From Porticoccaceae bacterium (lineage in GTDB: Bacteria > Pseudomonadota > Gammaproteobacteria > Pseudomonadales > Porticoccaceae), in the NCBI GenBank assembly GCA_012960115.1, contig DUBX01000012.1, forward strand, positions 1 through 32,874: 32,874 nt of DNA. The letters run 5' to 3'. Positions 17,784 to 25,401 of the stretch are shown here, one piece after another. Both the position numbers and the translations under genes were made by a program. Every line of letters starts with the position of its first letter. Position 1 is the first letter of the stretch. The notes beneath the pieces were generated by a model. The model ran no database searches, was not told the origin of the DNA, and saw only the letters and a program-made list of their open reading frames with translations.

Positions 17784-20213
17784 CTAGAAATACTTTCTAA
17801 TTGAAAGATTATAATTTCTAGGCCTTACGACGTTATCACTATTGCGTCCATAGAATGGATCGAAGTCTGATGAATCTCTGTAGGTAATGCCTCTTTCATC
17901 GCTAATGTTATTTAGACTTAACTGGGCTTTCCAGTCGCCCATGTCATATCCCAGAACCAGATCAGTGAGTCGATAGTCACCATTCTCTTGCTGTATGGCC
18001 GGATCTCCATCACCTAGCTGATTGAGGGATGTGCCTTCGAAATTATGTTGAAGTCTCGCATAGGCTTCTCCGCCACCCAGGAGAGATAGCTGAGTGGAAT
18101 ATTCGGCATAGAGAGAGTACGAGAGGTCAGCAAACATGGGCAGATCAGATTTTGGATCTAATCCTATCGGAGCTTGGCCACCTATATATCGATCATCAGG
18201 GAAACTTTCTAAGGGGACAACATACTGATCAAAAATGCGAGTGAGGCTGAAGCCCACTCGCATATTTTCATTGAGAATAGCGGTGATACTTATATCCATT
18301 CCCTTCACCGTAGCATCACCCAGGTTAGCGACAACCGCTTGCCAAGGTTGGTTTTTGCAATAGGCTGTATACTCACCATCTACTTCGGCGCAAACATTGG
18401 GATCTCGGTCTATGGAGAAACTTGGGTCTGTAAATTCCATTTGCATATCTTTCCATGACATTTCATAGACGGTTGCGTTGACCTGTATGGTGTCATCGTT
18501 GAAGGAAGACTTAATGCCGAGCTCCATATTTTCTACGATGTCTGAATCATAAAACGCGGGTACAGTTGGCACTCCTCGAGAGCGGTTAGCTCCACCAACC
18601 CGATACCCTTCAGAATAAACACCCCAAACCATTATGTTGTCAGTGAGGTCATATTGCAGACCGATCTTAGGTATAAATCCATCATCTGTCATATTACGGT
18701 CAGGTGAGGCTGCATTTGGATAACCTTCTGGCTTTTCAACGAAGTATGATATGAAGCGGTCAACCTCATACCACCGTCCTCCTGCTAAGAGGGATAGGCG
18801 GTCTGAAAGTTTGATATCAATCTCCCCAAAAACTGCCTTGTCTTCTCGAGTTGTGGTTTGGCTAGAGAACCACCAAGCATCAGTTGGAGCAATCGTTATG
18901 TCGTACAGAGATGCGTAGTAAGCCCATGCTGCAAATCCATTCGAATCAGCGTAGCCATCGACGTAGGTCTTAAAGTCCCAGGTCTCATCTGAATCCATAT
19001 AGAAAGCACCTGCGGTCCAGGCGACCTTGTCTCCGCTGTGTGATAATCGCACTTCTAAAGTTTTGGATGTATTTTCTTGGTCATTAGTGAGATAGCCAAT
19101 CGGATCCGCACCAAAGTCATAGGTCGCGTAATAGGCCCCGAGAGTGTACGTAAAGTAAGCAGCATAGGTTTGCGTATCATGTTGATATAGCGTTTCACGA
19201 TCGTAGTATGATCCGGCAACGGTTAAATCAGCAAAGCCCAAGTCTCCTTCGATCACCAGGCTGGTTTGGCTCCACTCATCGGTTCTGTACTCATCATAAA
19301 ATTTAATGGTTTCCAGATCACCAACGTTAGGGTCATAATCATTAAAGCCGTTGGCTTCAATATTCTGATAGTTGTGGCTTAAGGTGGAAGACCAATCATC
19401 AGAGATCAACCATCTTGCTTGAGCTCGACCTCCTGACCATTCCACACTATTTATATTATCCTCAACTGTATCAAGGTTAGATATATTGCCGCCCTTTTCT
19501 GGGTCTCTAGAATCAACAACCGTAAGCCCGGGAACACTATCGATAAATCCGCCATCTTTAGCGCTAAACCCAGATAGACGAATCGCAAATTTATCTTCTA
19601 TCAAAGGAATATTGACGGTGGCATCAAAGTCATGCCCTGTATCTCCGCCTCTAACTGAGGAAACGCCCACACCCATGTTGCCGGAAATCTCTGAACCTTC
19701 GGCATCTGGTTTGTTTGTGATTACACGGACGGTCCCTGTTTGCGACGATGCGCCAAACAATGTTGATTGTGGTCCAGACAAGGCTTCTATTCGAGCTATA
19801 TCCACAGGGTAGATATCAGGTGCCATTGAAGTCATAGACATGGCTTGCTCATCAAGATAAATGGCTGCGGTTGGATCAACAAGGAATCCACCACCATCAC
19901 TTACACCACGGAACACAATTGTGTTTTGTCCAGCAGCTGTTGTTGTGACGTTGAGACCTGAAACAAATCGAGAAAAGTCTTGGAGAGTGGTGATACCTCG
20001 TTTTTGGATATCCTCACCTGAAAGACTTTGGACGGTCATAGGGATTTCTTGAGAAGATTCTGCCCGCTGACGTGCTGTTACGATTATCTCTTCCAAGGAT
20101 ACTTCGGCTCCCCAAGATAGAGGTGCCATTGCTAGCCCTAGGGCTGATGATACTGAAGTTACGATTAGTCTTTGCTTTAGCGATATTTTCTTAGATTGGA
20201 TTGGAATGGTCAT
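17784..20213 (-). CDS. TonB-dependent outer-membrane receptor
   Basis: An 809-residue receptor. It has a signal peptide (about 1-36, ending LSWGA), a TonB-box-like stretch EEIIVTARQR (41-50), a plug domain with IPMTVQSLSGEDIQKRGITT, VFRGVSDGG and the ARIEALSGPQSTLFGASSQTG block, and a long beta-barrel ending in the aromatic residue of NLSIRKYF. The plug sequence is of the marine type often linked to uptake of organic compounds rather than iron, but the ligand cannot be read. GAGGA lies 7 bases before the ATG. It is divergent from the GcvT-like gene at 20720 and convergent with the TPR-sulfotransferase pair, so it could import the substrate of either neighbour. Confidence 0.95.
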   Translation of the reverse strand: MTIPIQSKKISLKQRLIVTSVSSALGLAMAPLSWGAEVSLEEIIVTARQRAESSQEIPMTVQSLSGEDIQKRGITTLQDFSRFVSGLNVTTTAAGQNTIVFRGVSDGGGFLVDPTAAIYLDEQAMSMTSMAPDIYPVDIARIEALSGPQSTLFGASSQTGTVRVITNKPDAEGSEISGNMGVGVSSVRGGDTGHDFDATVNIPLIEDKFAIRLSGFSAKDGGFIDSVPGLTVVDSRDPEKGGNISNLDTVEDNINSVEWSGGRAQARWLISDDWSSTLSHNYQNIEANGFNDYDPNVGDLETIKFYDEYRTDEWSQTSLVIEGDLGFADLTVAGSYYDRETLYQHDTQTYAAYFTYTLGAYYATYDFGADPIGYLTNDQENTSKTLEVRLSHSGDKVAWTAGAFYMDSDETWDFKTYVDGYADSNGFAAWAYYASLYDITIAPTDAWWFSSQTTTREDKAVFGEIDIKLSDRLSLLAGGRWYEVDRFISYFVEKPEGYPNAASPDRNMTDDGFIPKIGLQYDLTDNIMVWGVYSEGYRVGGANRSRGVPTVPAFYDSDIVENMELGIKSSFNDDTIQVNATVYEMSWKDMQMEFTDPSFSIDRDPNVCAEVDGEYTAYCKNQPWQAVVANLGDATVKGMDISITAILNENMRVGFSLTRIFDQYVVPLESFPDDRYIGGQAPIGLDPKSDLPMFADLSYSLYAEYSTQLSLLGGGEAYARLQHNFEGTSLNQLGDGDPAIQQENGDYRLTDLVLGYDMGDWKAQLSLNNISDERGITYRDSSDFDPFYGRNSDNVVRPRNYNLSIRKYF

Positions 20214-20719
20214 TTAAATATCCTCAATAATGGCGCAAAAAATCCTTTTTATTTATATTCTTGTGCTGATATTGTAATCCATTGTTACGCTCATAGTTTA
20301 TGACCCTATAAGATAGAGTATTTTTCAGATGGGGTAAATGATTTTTTTAGCTGATATGGCTTTAATTGATAATCCGGTTTTCTCTTGCTTCGATGATTGA
20401 TTATATGCTCATCATGCGGTTATTAATCAATACTCTATGAGCAAACTTCAGCGGCGCGCTCAGATCTTCCGGCTCTGAGGTGATCATAGGCCTCATCAAA
20501 CAATGCTTTTTGCGGGTTGGCTGACAGTGTAATACCTATTGGCTTGTTTCAATAGTACAAAATATTACATCAACGTATGCTTGGAAAGCTACCATCTGAT
20601 ATTAAATAGCGATCCATCAGCCTTCGACAGTTCTAGGTGTATTCCTAACCAATAGGAAAAATAGGGCTTCAGTATGTTCGATGATAGACTAATCTTCTCT
20701 CTTTAGTGCCAACACTATT
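20214..20719. other. 506-bp intergenic region between TonB receptor and GcvT-like gene
   Basis: Apart from the TPR-gene remnant near its middle, it contains two inverted repeats that may be operators: TCATA-GTT-TATGA (20291-20303), on the TonB-receptor side, and TTCCTA-ACCAA-TAGGAA (20642-20658), 61 bp ahead of the GcvT-like gene. No convincing -35/-10 pair was found in either direction, and no strong Shine-Dalgarno sequence precedes 20720. Confidence 0.5.
20400..20527 (-). pseudogene. Decayed 5' fragment of a TPR-protein gene
   Basis: On the minus strand a frame from a CTG at 20527 (AGGT 6 bases upstream) reads LSANPQKALFDEAYDHL then RAGRSERAAEVCS before a TAG at 20435. This matches the way TPR-sulfotransferase genes begin, compare NNPKKIFDRAIDLLKKGASD then EAESLCRS in the intact gene at 14772. 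After the stop, other frames continue the pattern with RVLINN and NNPHDEH, as expected after frameshifts (intact gene: LSKNEHDVNF). It is a relic with a lost ATG and several disabling changes. No downstream part of the gene remains before the TonB receptor. Confidence 0.6.
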
Positions 20720-21922
20720 ATGAAAAAAAGTGCCTTTTTTGATTTTTTTAACTGTGCTCACAATACTGATTTTAATGAATTGGTTGAATTAGGTATTGAA
20801 GATGAAAATTACATAAATTGGAATGAGTTCTTATTGCCAATGTATTATGACAATGCTGAAAAAGAGTATTGGGCAGTCCGCAGAAGTTGCGCATTGTTTG
20901 ATGTATCGCCGATTCGGAAGATTAGAATTACTGGGCCTGCCGCGGGTCAATTACTTGATTATGTGCTGACACGGCCAGTCAGCGCGGCTGAGGATATGCG
21001 CGGTATATATGTGGCCTACTGTCACCAAGATGGCAGCATGAAAGATGATTCTATCCTTTATAAGTTTGCCCATGACGATTATCTGTTAATGCCCTCTGAC
21101 ATTGACCACTCAGATTATCTGGAGTCATTTCGAGAATTTCTGTCCATTAGCCCTGATGATTTAACCATTACTGAGTGCACTGATGACTGGCATGGTGTTG
21201 CCGTCCAAGGTCCGCTGTCAGCGTTGGTGCTCGCCTCAATGGGGTTTGATCAGGTTGCTGATCTTCACCCCTTTGAGGTTCGTGAGTACTCAGTATCTGG
21301 AGTAACCGTTGTAATCACTCGAATGGGTTTTACTGCTGACCTGGGTTATGAGGTTTGGTTTCAACCGGAGTTTACAAAAGTATTTCAAGGGCTAATACAG
21401 ATGGCTCGACACGCTAATAACCTTGATCTTCCAGGCTATGGTCTGACGACTCTTGAGGTTTGTCGTTTAGAAGGTGCATTTATTGTCGCTGGTTGGGACT
21501 TTTCTACCGAAGCTGATCCGGATCCCGAGTTTTCACGCTCGCCTTTTGAGATCGGATTGGGTTGGTTAGTGGATTTGAGAGGACAGGATTTCGTCGGCCG
21601 GCCAGCACTGATTGAGCAGAAGGCTAAAGGACAACCATTTGTGTTGAGACAATTTAAAATGGAGCAGAATTGTCTGGTCGAAGATGGCTGTGCTGTTTAT
21701 GGGGTCGTCGACGGTGAGGACAAAGAGATTGGGTCGATCAATTGTTCAGCGTGGTCGTGGGGATTGAAAAAGTTGATTGGTAATGTTTCAATCCAAACCG
21801 CCCATTCGGATCGTACTGAGGCATCGGTTTTCTTACAAGATATTCGCTGTAAACTCGTTCTTACCAGAGGCCCATTTGTACATTTAGCCCGACGTAACCA
21901 GGTGCCTGCGCCTGAAAAATAA
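20720..21922 (+). CDS. GcvT/DmdA-like folate-dependent aminomethyl- or demethylase family protein (copy 1)
   Basis: A 400-residue member of the aminomethyltransferase fold that binds tetrahydrofolate. Family blocks are YWAVRRSCALFDVSPIRKIRI-TGP (50-73), the acidic pair of MKDDSILYKF (Asp109-Asp110), VAVQGPLSALVL, TRMGFTADLGYEVWF and LTTLEVCRLEGAFIVAG, and the C-terminal FEIGLGWLVDL with FVGRPALIEQ. The N-terminal part (INWNEFLLPMYYDNAEKEYW) is more like DMSP demethylase DmdA than glycine-cleavage T protein. No gcvH or gcvP is nearby, so it probably takes a methyl or methylene group from another small molecule. A ferredoxin reductase gene follows after 29 bases. No ribosome-binding site is obvious. 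Confidence 0.85.
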   Translation: MKKSAFFDFFNCAHNTDFNELVELGIEDENYINWNEFLLPMYYDNAEKEYWAVRRSCALFDVSPIRKIRITGPAAGQLLDYVLTRPVSAAEDMRGIYVAYCHQDGSMKDDSILYKFAHDDYLLMPSDIDHSDYLESFREFLSISPDDLTITECTDDWHGVAVQGPLSALVLASMGFDQVADLHPFEVREYSVSGVTVVITRMGFTADLGYEVWFQPEFTKVFQGLIQMARHANNLDLPGYGLTTLEVCRLEGAFIVAGWDFSTEADPDPEFSRSPFEIGLGWLVDLRGQDFVGRPALIEQKAKGQPFVLRQFKMEQNCLVEDGCAVYGVVDGEDKEIGSINCSAWSWGLKKLIGNVSIQTAHSDRTEASVFLQDIRCKLVLTRGPFVHLARRNQVPAPEK

Positions 21923-21951
21923 CTTAAAAGAGTTGATGGTAAGGAATACAA

Positions 21952-23178
21952 ATGGATCTAAGCGAACACGCTGTTATTGTTGGAGCCAGTCATGCCGCTG
22001 TGCAATTAATGATAAGCCTTCGCCAACAAGGCTGGATTGGACACATTACGGTGATCAGCGAAGAATCCCATATGCCATACCAAAGACCTCCATTGTCGAA
22101 AGCTTATTTATCTGGAGATCTTGCAGAAGAACGGTTATTACTTCGAGCGAGTGAGACTTACGAAAAACTCAACGTCGACTTTAAGTTTGGATGCAAAGTA
22201 ACGTCAATTGATGCAAAAAACCAACAACTTAATTTAGAGACTGGCGAAAAAATAGGATTCACCAAACTGGCTCTTTGCACAGGCGCACGGGTTAGGGAAT
22301 TAGACTTACCTGGAACTGAGTTAGGGGGAGTCCACTATTTGCGCACGATGGATGACGTTAAAGCCATTCGTCAGTCGGCGAAAAAAGCCAGTCGAGCGGT
22401 TATTATTGGAGGTGGCTATATAGGGTTAGAAACAGCGGCATCACTGACTAAGCTTGGCATTAAGGTCACTGTGTTGGAGACCGAGACTCGATTATTAAAA
22501 CGTGTAGCATCAGAGCAGGTCTCGGAGTTTTATAAACGTCTTCATGAGGAAGAGGGTGTTGAGATTAGACTAGGCTCAAAGGTCGTGGCGTTACAGGGTA
22601 ACAGCCAAGTGAAGAGCGTGGTCTGTGATGATGATAGCCATAGTGGCGCAGATATGGTGATTATTGGTGTTGGCGTGATTCCCAATACAGAACTTGCCAG
22701 TGAAGCGGGATTGGTTGTCGAAAATGGTATTGTGGTAGATCAATTCGCTCAGACGAGTCACCCTGATATTGTTGCTGCAGGAGACTGTACCTTTCATCCA
22801 AATTCTCTACTGAAAAAATCTCTTCGATTAGAGTCTGTGCCCAACGCTTCTGAGCAGGCAAAGGCGGCAGCAGCTAGTCTGTGCGGGATAAAAAAGGCTT
22901 ACTCAGAGCTTCCTTGGTTTTGGTCTGATCAGTTTGATGTCAAACTTCAGATCGCGGGAATCAGTCAAGGCTACACAGAAGCAGTGGTCCGTGGTGATGC
23001 CAGTTTAGGTCGCAGCTTCGCGGTTTTTTATATCAAAAATCAGCAAATTATTGCAGCTGATTGTATTAACCGCCCTAAAGATTTTATGGTGGCCAAAAAG
23101 TTAATTTTGCAACAATCTACAATTGATGTCGCTGCCTTGGTAGACGAGGGCATTGAGATAAAAACACTTATTAATTAA
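21952..23178 (+). CDS. FAD-dependent ferredoxin reductase (BphA4/putidaredoxin-reductase type)
   Basis: A 408-residue NAD(P)H:ferredoxin oxidoreductase. The FAD-binding site is AVIVGASHAAVQLMISL at the N-terminus, PYQRPPLSKAYLSGD is the family signature, VIIGGGYIGLETAASLTKLG is the NAD(P)H-binding site, and the second FAD segment ends in VAAGDCTFHPN. It passes electrons from NADH to a [2Fe-2S] ferredoxin, here almost certainly the gene 19 bases downstream. AAGGAA precedes the ATG. Enzymes of this type serve cytochrome P450s or Rieske oxygenases; no such oxygenase lies in the window. Confidence 0.93.
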   Translation: MDLSEHAVIVGASHAAVQLMISLRQQGWIGHITVISEESHMPYQRPPLSKAYLSGDLAEERLLLRASETYEKLNVDFKFGCKVTSIDAKNQQLNLETGEKIGFTKLALCTGARVRELDLPGTELGGVHYLRTMDDVKAIRQSAKKASRAVIIGGGYIGLETAASLTKLGIKVTVLETETRLLKRVASEQVSEFYKRLHEEEGVEIRLGSKVVALQGNSQVKSVVCDDDSHSGADMVIIGVGVIPNTELASEAGLVVENGIVVDQFAQTSHPDIVAAGDCTFHPNSLLKKSLRLESVPNASEQAKAAAASLCGIKKAYSELPWFWSDQFDVKLQIAGISQGYTEAVVRGDASLGRSFAVFYIKNQQIIAADCINRPKDFMVAKKLILQQSTIDVAALVDEGIEIKTLIN

Positions 23179-23197
23179 CTAATGGAGCACAGTAGTA

Positions 23198-23518
23198 ATG
23201 CCGGCAATAACCTATATTGAATTCGATGGCACTGAATATCATGTTGATGTGGCGGTGGGGAATAGTGTGATGGACGGTGCGTTGAATAATATGATTGACG
23301 GCATTGTTGCCGAGTGCGGTGGTTGCTGTGTGTGCTCTACCTGTCATTGTATGATTGATCCAGAGTGGGCTGAAATCGCTGGCGAACCGAATCAAGAAGA
23401 AAACGAGTTGCTGGAAATGGTGGATGTTCGTGAGCAAACGAGTCGACTGAGCTGCCAAGTTCAGGTTACAGCAGCGATGGAAGGCATGGTGGTTCGGTTA
23501 CCCGAGTCTCAATACTAA
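23198..23518 (+). CDS. [2Fe-2S] ferredoxin, adrenodoxin/putidaredoxin type
   Basis: A 106-residue electron carrier. Cluster ligands are Cys40, Cys46, Cys49 (CGGCCVCSTCH) and Cys86 (RLSCQVQV), with two extra cysteines at 43 and 44 and another at 51. The segment ELLEMVDVREQTSRLSCQ is typical of ferredoxins that serve class I P450 or oxygenase systems. GGAG lies 10 bases upstream. It is the last gene of the GcvT-like/reductase/ferredoxin operon; the octamer repeat follows. Confidence 0.95.
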   Translation: MPAITYIEFDGTEYHVDVAVGNSVMDGALNNMIDGIVAECGGCCVCSTCHCMIDPEWAEIAGEPNQEENELLEMVDVREQTSRLSCQVQVTAAMEGMVVRLPESQY

Positions 23519-23601
23519 TGGACATGTTTAGTGCACGATTGTTAACTCGTGGGACTTTAACTTACGGACCTATAGGTAACGAATTTTAGTTGATTGTCCC
23601 T

Positions 23602-23610
23602 TGTTATAGT
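23602..23610 (+). promoter_or_regulatory. Candidate extended -10 promoter ahead of the octamer repeat
   Basis: TGT followed by TATAGT (23605-23610) forms an extended -10 element without a good -35 box. Transcription would begin around 23617 and run straight through the octamer repeat, placing the repeat in the 5' untranslated region of the flavoprotein gene. A 10-bp palindrome ACCTATAGGT lies upstream at 23568-23577. Confidence 0.4.
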
Positions 23611-23625
23611 CGAGGTCAGAGAATG

Positions 23626-23777
23626 AGTTATTAAGTTATTAAGTTATTAAGTTATTAAGTTATTGAGTTATTGAGTTATTGAGTTATTGAGTTATTGAGG
23701 TATTGAGGTATTGAGGTATTGAGGTATTGAGGTATTGAGGTATTGAGGTATTGAGGTATTGAGGTATTGAGTTATTG
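23626..23777. repeat. Octanucleotide tandem repeat, 19 units
   Basis: Nineteen perfect-length 8-bp units in a row: four AGTTATTA, then five AGTTATTG, then nine AGGTATTG, then one AGTTATTG. The single-base variants are grouped in blocks, the pattern left by slipped-strand copying. On the plus strand all three frames contain stop codons, so the tract is not coding. It ends 10 bases before the ATG of the flavoprotein gene, and the intervening bases with the last G of the tract form the palindrome GGTTATAACC (23777-23786). Confidence 0.97.
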
Positions 23778-23787
23778 GTTATAACCC

Positions 23788-25401
23788 ATGAAAAACTACG
23801 ACGCCATCATCATAGGGGCGGGCCACAACGGCCTGACCAATGCTACTTTTCTAGCCAAGGCTGGTCTTGATGTTGTGGTTTTAGAAAAGAATGATTATAT
23901 CGGTGGTGCGACGGCCAGTCTGGAATTACATAAAGACTGGAAATATTCAAACTGCTCCTACGTTTGTAGCTTATTTAGGCCTGAAATCTATCAAGCGCTT
24001 GATTTAGGGCGACATGGATTAGAGGTTGTGCCACTGCAGGGTAGCGTCACCTTCAAACAAAATGGAGACTATCTGGGTAGTTATCATCAGCCCACTGTTT
24101 GGCGACGAGAAGTTGCTAGGCATTCAAAGCGTGATGCAGATGCGGCGATTAGATTTGATGCTGATCTGATGAAATGGTGTCGTTTGATTCGTGGATTTTT
24201 GCTGCGCACGCCACCTGATCCAGCGTCTTTTAAAATCCGTGACGCCATGGAATTCGCCTACCTACTGAAGCGTTTTTACAGTCTCAGTGAAAGTCAGATT
24301 TACGAATTCATCCGTTTCTTTACAATGTCTATTGCTGAGTATCTCGAGCAGTATTTCGAAAGTGATGTGATTTTGGCGCACTTCTCTGGGGGTAGCATTA
24401 TTGGCACTGGGTTGGGTGTTTATTCACCAGGAACAGCCTACGTCTTACTGCACCACGCCATGGGTGATGTTGATGGTAATGTTGGTTCTTGGGGGTTTGC
24501 GCGCGGCGGCATGGGTTCAGTCTCTGCGGCTATTGGGTCTGCTTTTAAGTCTCATGGCGGTGAAATTCGTACTCGTGCTGAGGTGCAGAATATTATCGTC
24601 AAGGGCCGCAAGGCGATTGGCGTCAGGCTCGCCTCCGGAGAACAGGTGCACGCCAAAGCGGTTGTCTCCAACCTTGATGCCAAACGCACCTTTCTCAGCC
24701 TGATGGACGCCAATGATATTCCCGCTGAGCTTGTTAAACGCGCTGAGAATTTTAAAATCCGCGGCTCTTCAGGCAAGGTTAATATTGCGCTTGACGGCCT
24801 GCCTGAATTTCCCGCGCTTCCCAAAGGATCGCCGCTAACCCTTGGTCATATGCACTTTACAGACACACTGGAGCGACTGGAGCGAGCTTACGATGATTGG
24901 AAAGATGATCGTTGGTCCCAAGACCCCTATGTGGATATGGTAATTCCAACTCAGTATGACCCAACCATGGCTCCCCCTGGCAAACACATGATGTCCGTGT
25001 TCGTACAGTATTGCCCCGTTGAGGCCGATGGCGGTTGGACCGATGCAAAACGCGATGCCTTTGGTACTGCGGTGATTGATCAAATAGGCGACTACAGTCC
25101 TAATTTTAAAGATCTTATTTTGCATGCAGAGATACGCACGCCGCGTGAGCTTGAGGCAGAGGTGGGGCTAACGGAGGGCAATATCTTCCAAGGCGAGTTA
25201 ACCCTGGACCAGTTGATGTTTAATCGTCCGTTCCCAGGTTATGCGCAGTATCGGGGGCCGGTAAAAAACATGTATATGTGCAGTTCCTCTAATCATCCTG
25301 GCGGCGGTGTAATGGGTGCGCCGGGAGCAAATTCGGCACGGGAAATTCTTCGAGACTTGGGTAAAACTGATACCACTCCGGAGGACTTTGGCGATGACTA
25401 A
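23788..25401 (+). CDS. CrtI/PYROXD2-like FAD-dependent oxidoreductase, type A (copy 1)
   Basis: A 537-residue flavoprotein of the phytoene-dehydrogenase-related superfamily. The Rossmann FAD site is AIIIGAGHNGLTNATFLAKA with VLEKNDYIGG (6-40); the C-terminal FAD segment is MYMCSSSNHPGGGVMGAPG. The stretch NCSYVCSLFRPEIYQALDLG and the RTPPDPASF region are closest to PYROXD2-type proteins. Its start is fixed by comparison with the paralogue at 31866 (MKKYDAIIVGAGHNG). No Shine-Dalgarno sequence lies within 15 bases; only repeat units precede it. It overlaps the next gene by 8 bases. No phytoene synthase gene is present, so carotenoid synthesis is unlikely; the substrate is unknown. Confidence 0.9.
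   Translation: MKNYDAIIIGAGHNGLTNATFLAKAGLDVVVLEKNDYIGGATASLELHKDWKYSNCSYVCSLFRPEIYQALDLGRHGLEVVPLQGSVTFKQNGDYLGSYHQPTVWRREVARHSKRDADAAIRFDADLMKWCRLIRGFLLRTPPDPASFKIRDAMEFAYLLKRFYSLSESQIYEFIRFFTMSIAEYLEQYFESDVILAHFSGGSIIGTGLGVYSPGTAYVLLHHAMGDVDGNVGSWGFARGGMGSVSAAIGSAFKSHGGEIRTRAEVQNIIVKGRKAIGVRLASGEQVHAKAVVSNLDAKRTFLSLMDANDIPAELVKRAENFKIRGSSGKVNIALDGLPEFPALPKGSPLTLGHMHFTDTLERLERAYDDWKDDRWSQDPYVDMVIPTQYDPTMAPPGKHMMSVFVQYCPVEADGGWTDAKRDAFGTAVIDQIGDYSPNFKDLILHAEIRTPRELEAEVGLTEGNIFQGELTLDQLMFNRPFPGYAQYRGPVKNMYMCSSSNHPGGGVMGAPGANSAREILRDLGKTDTTPEDFGDD

Noticed and set aside
19486..19812. 108-codon plus-strand frame opposite the TonB receptor
   Set aside because: Antisense to the conserved plug region of a secure gene; the composition reflects the complementary codons.
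23626..23777. Tandem repeat as a CRISPR array
   Set aside because: The units are 8 bp and directly abutting, with no unique spacers and no cas genes nearby.
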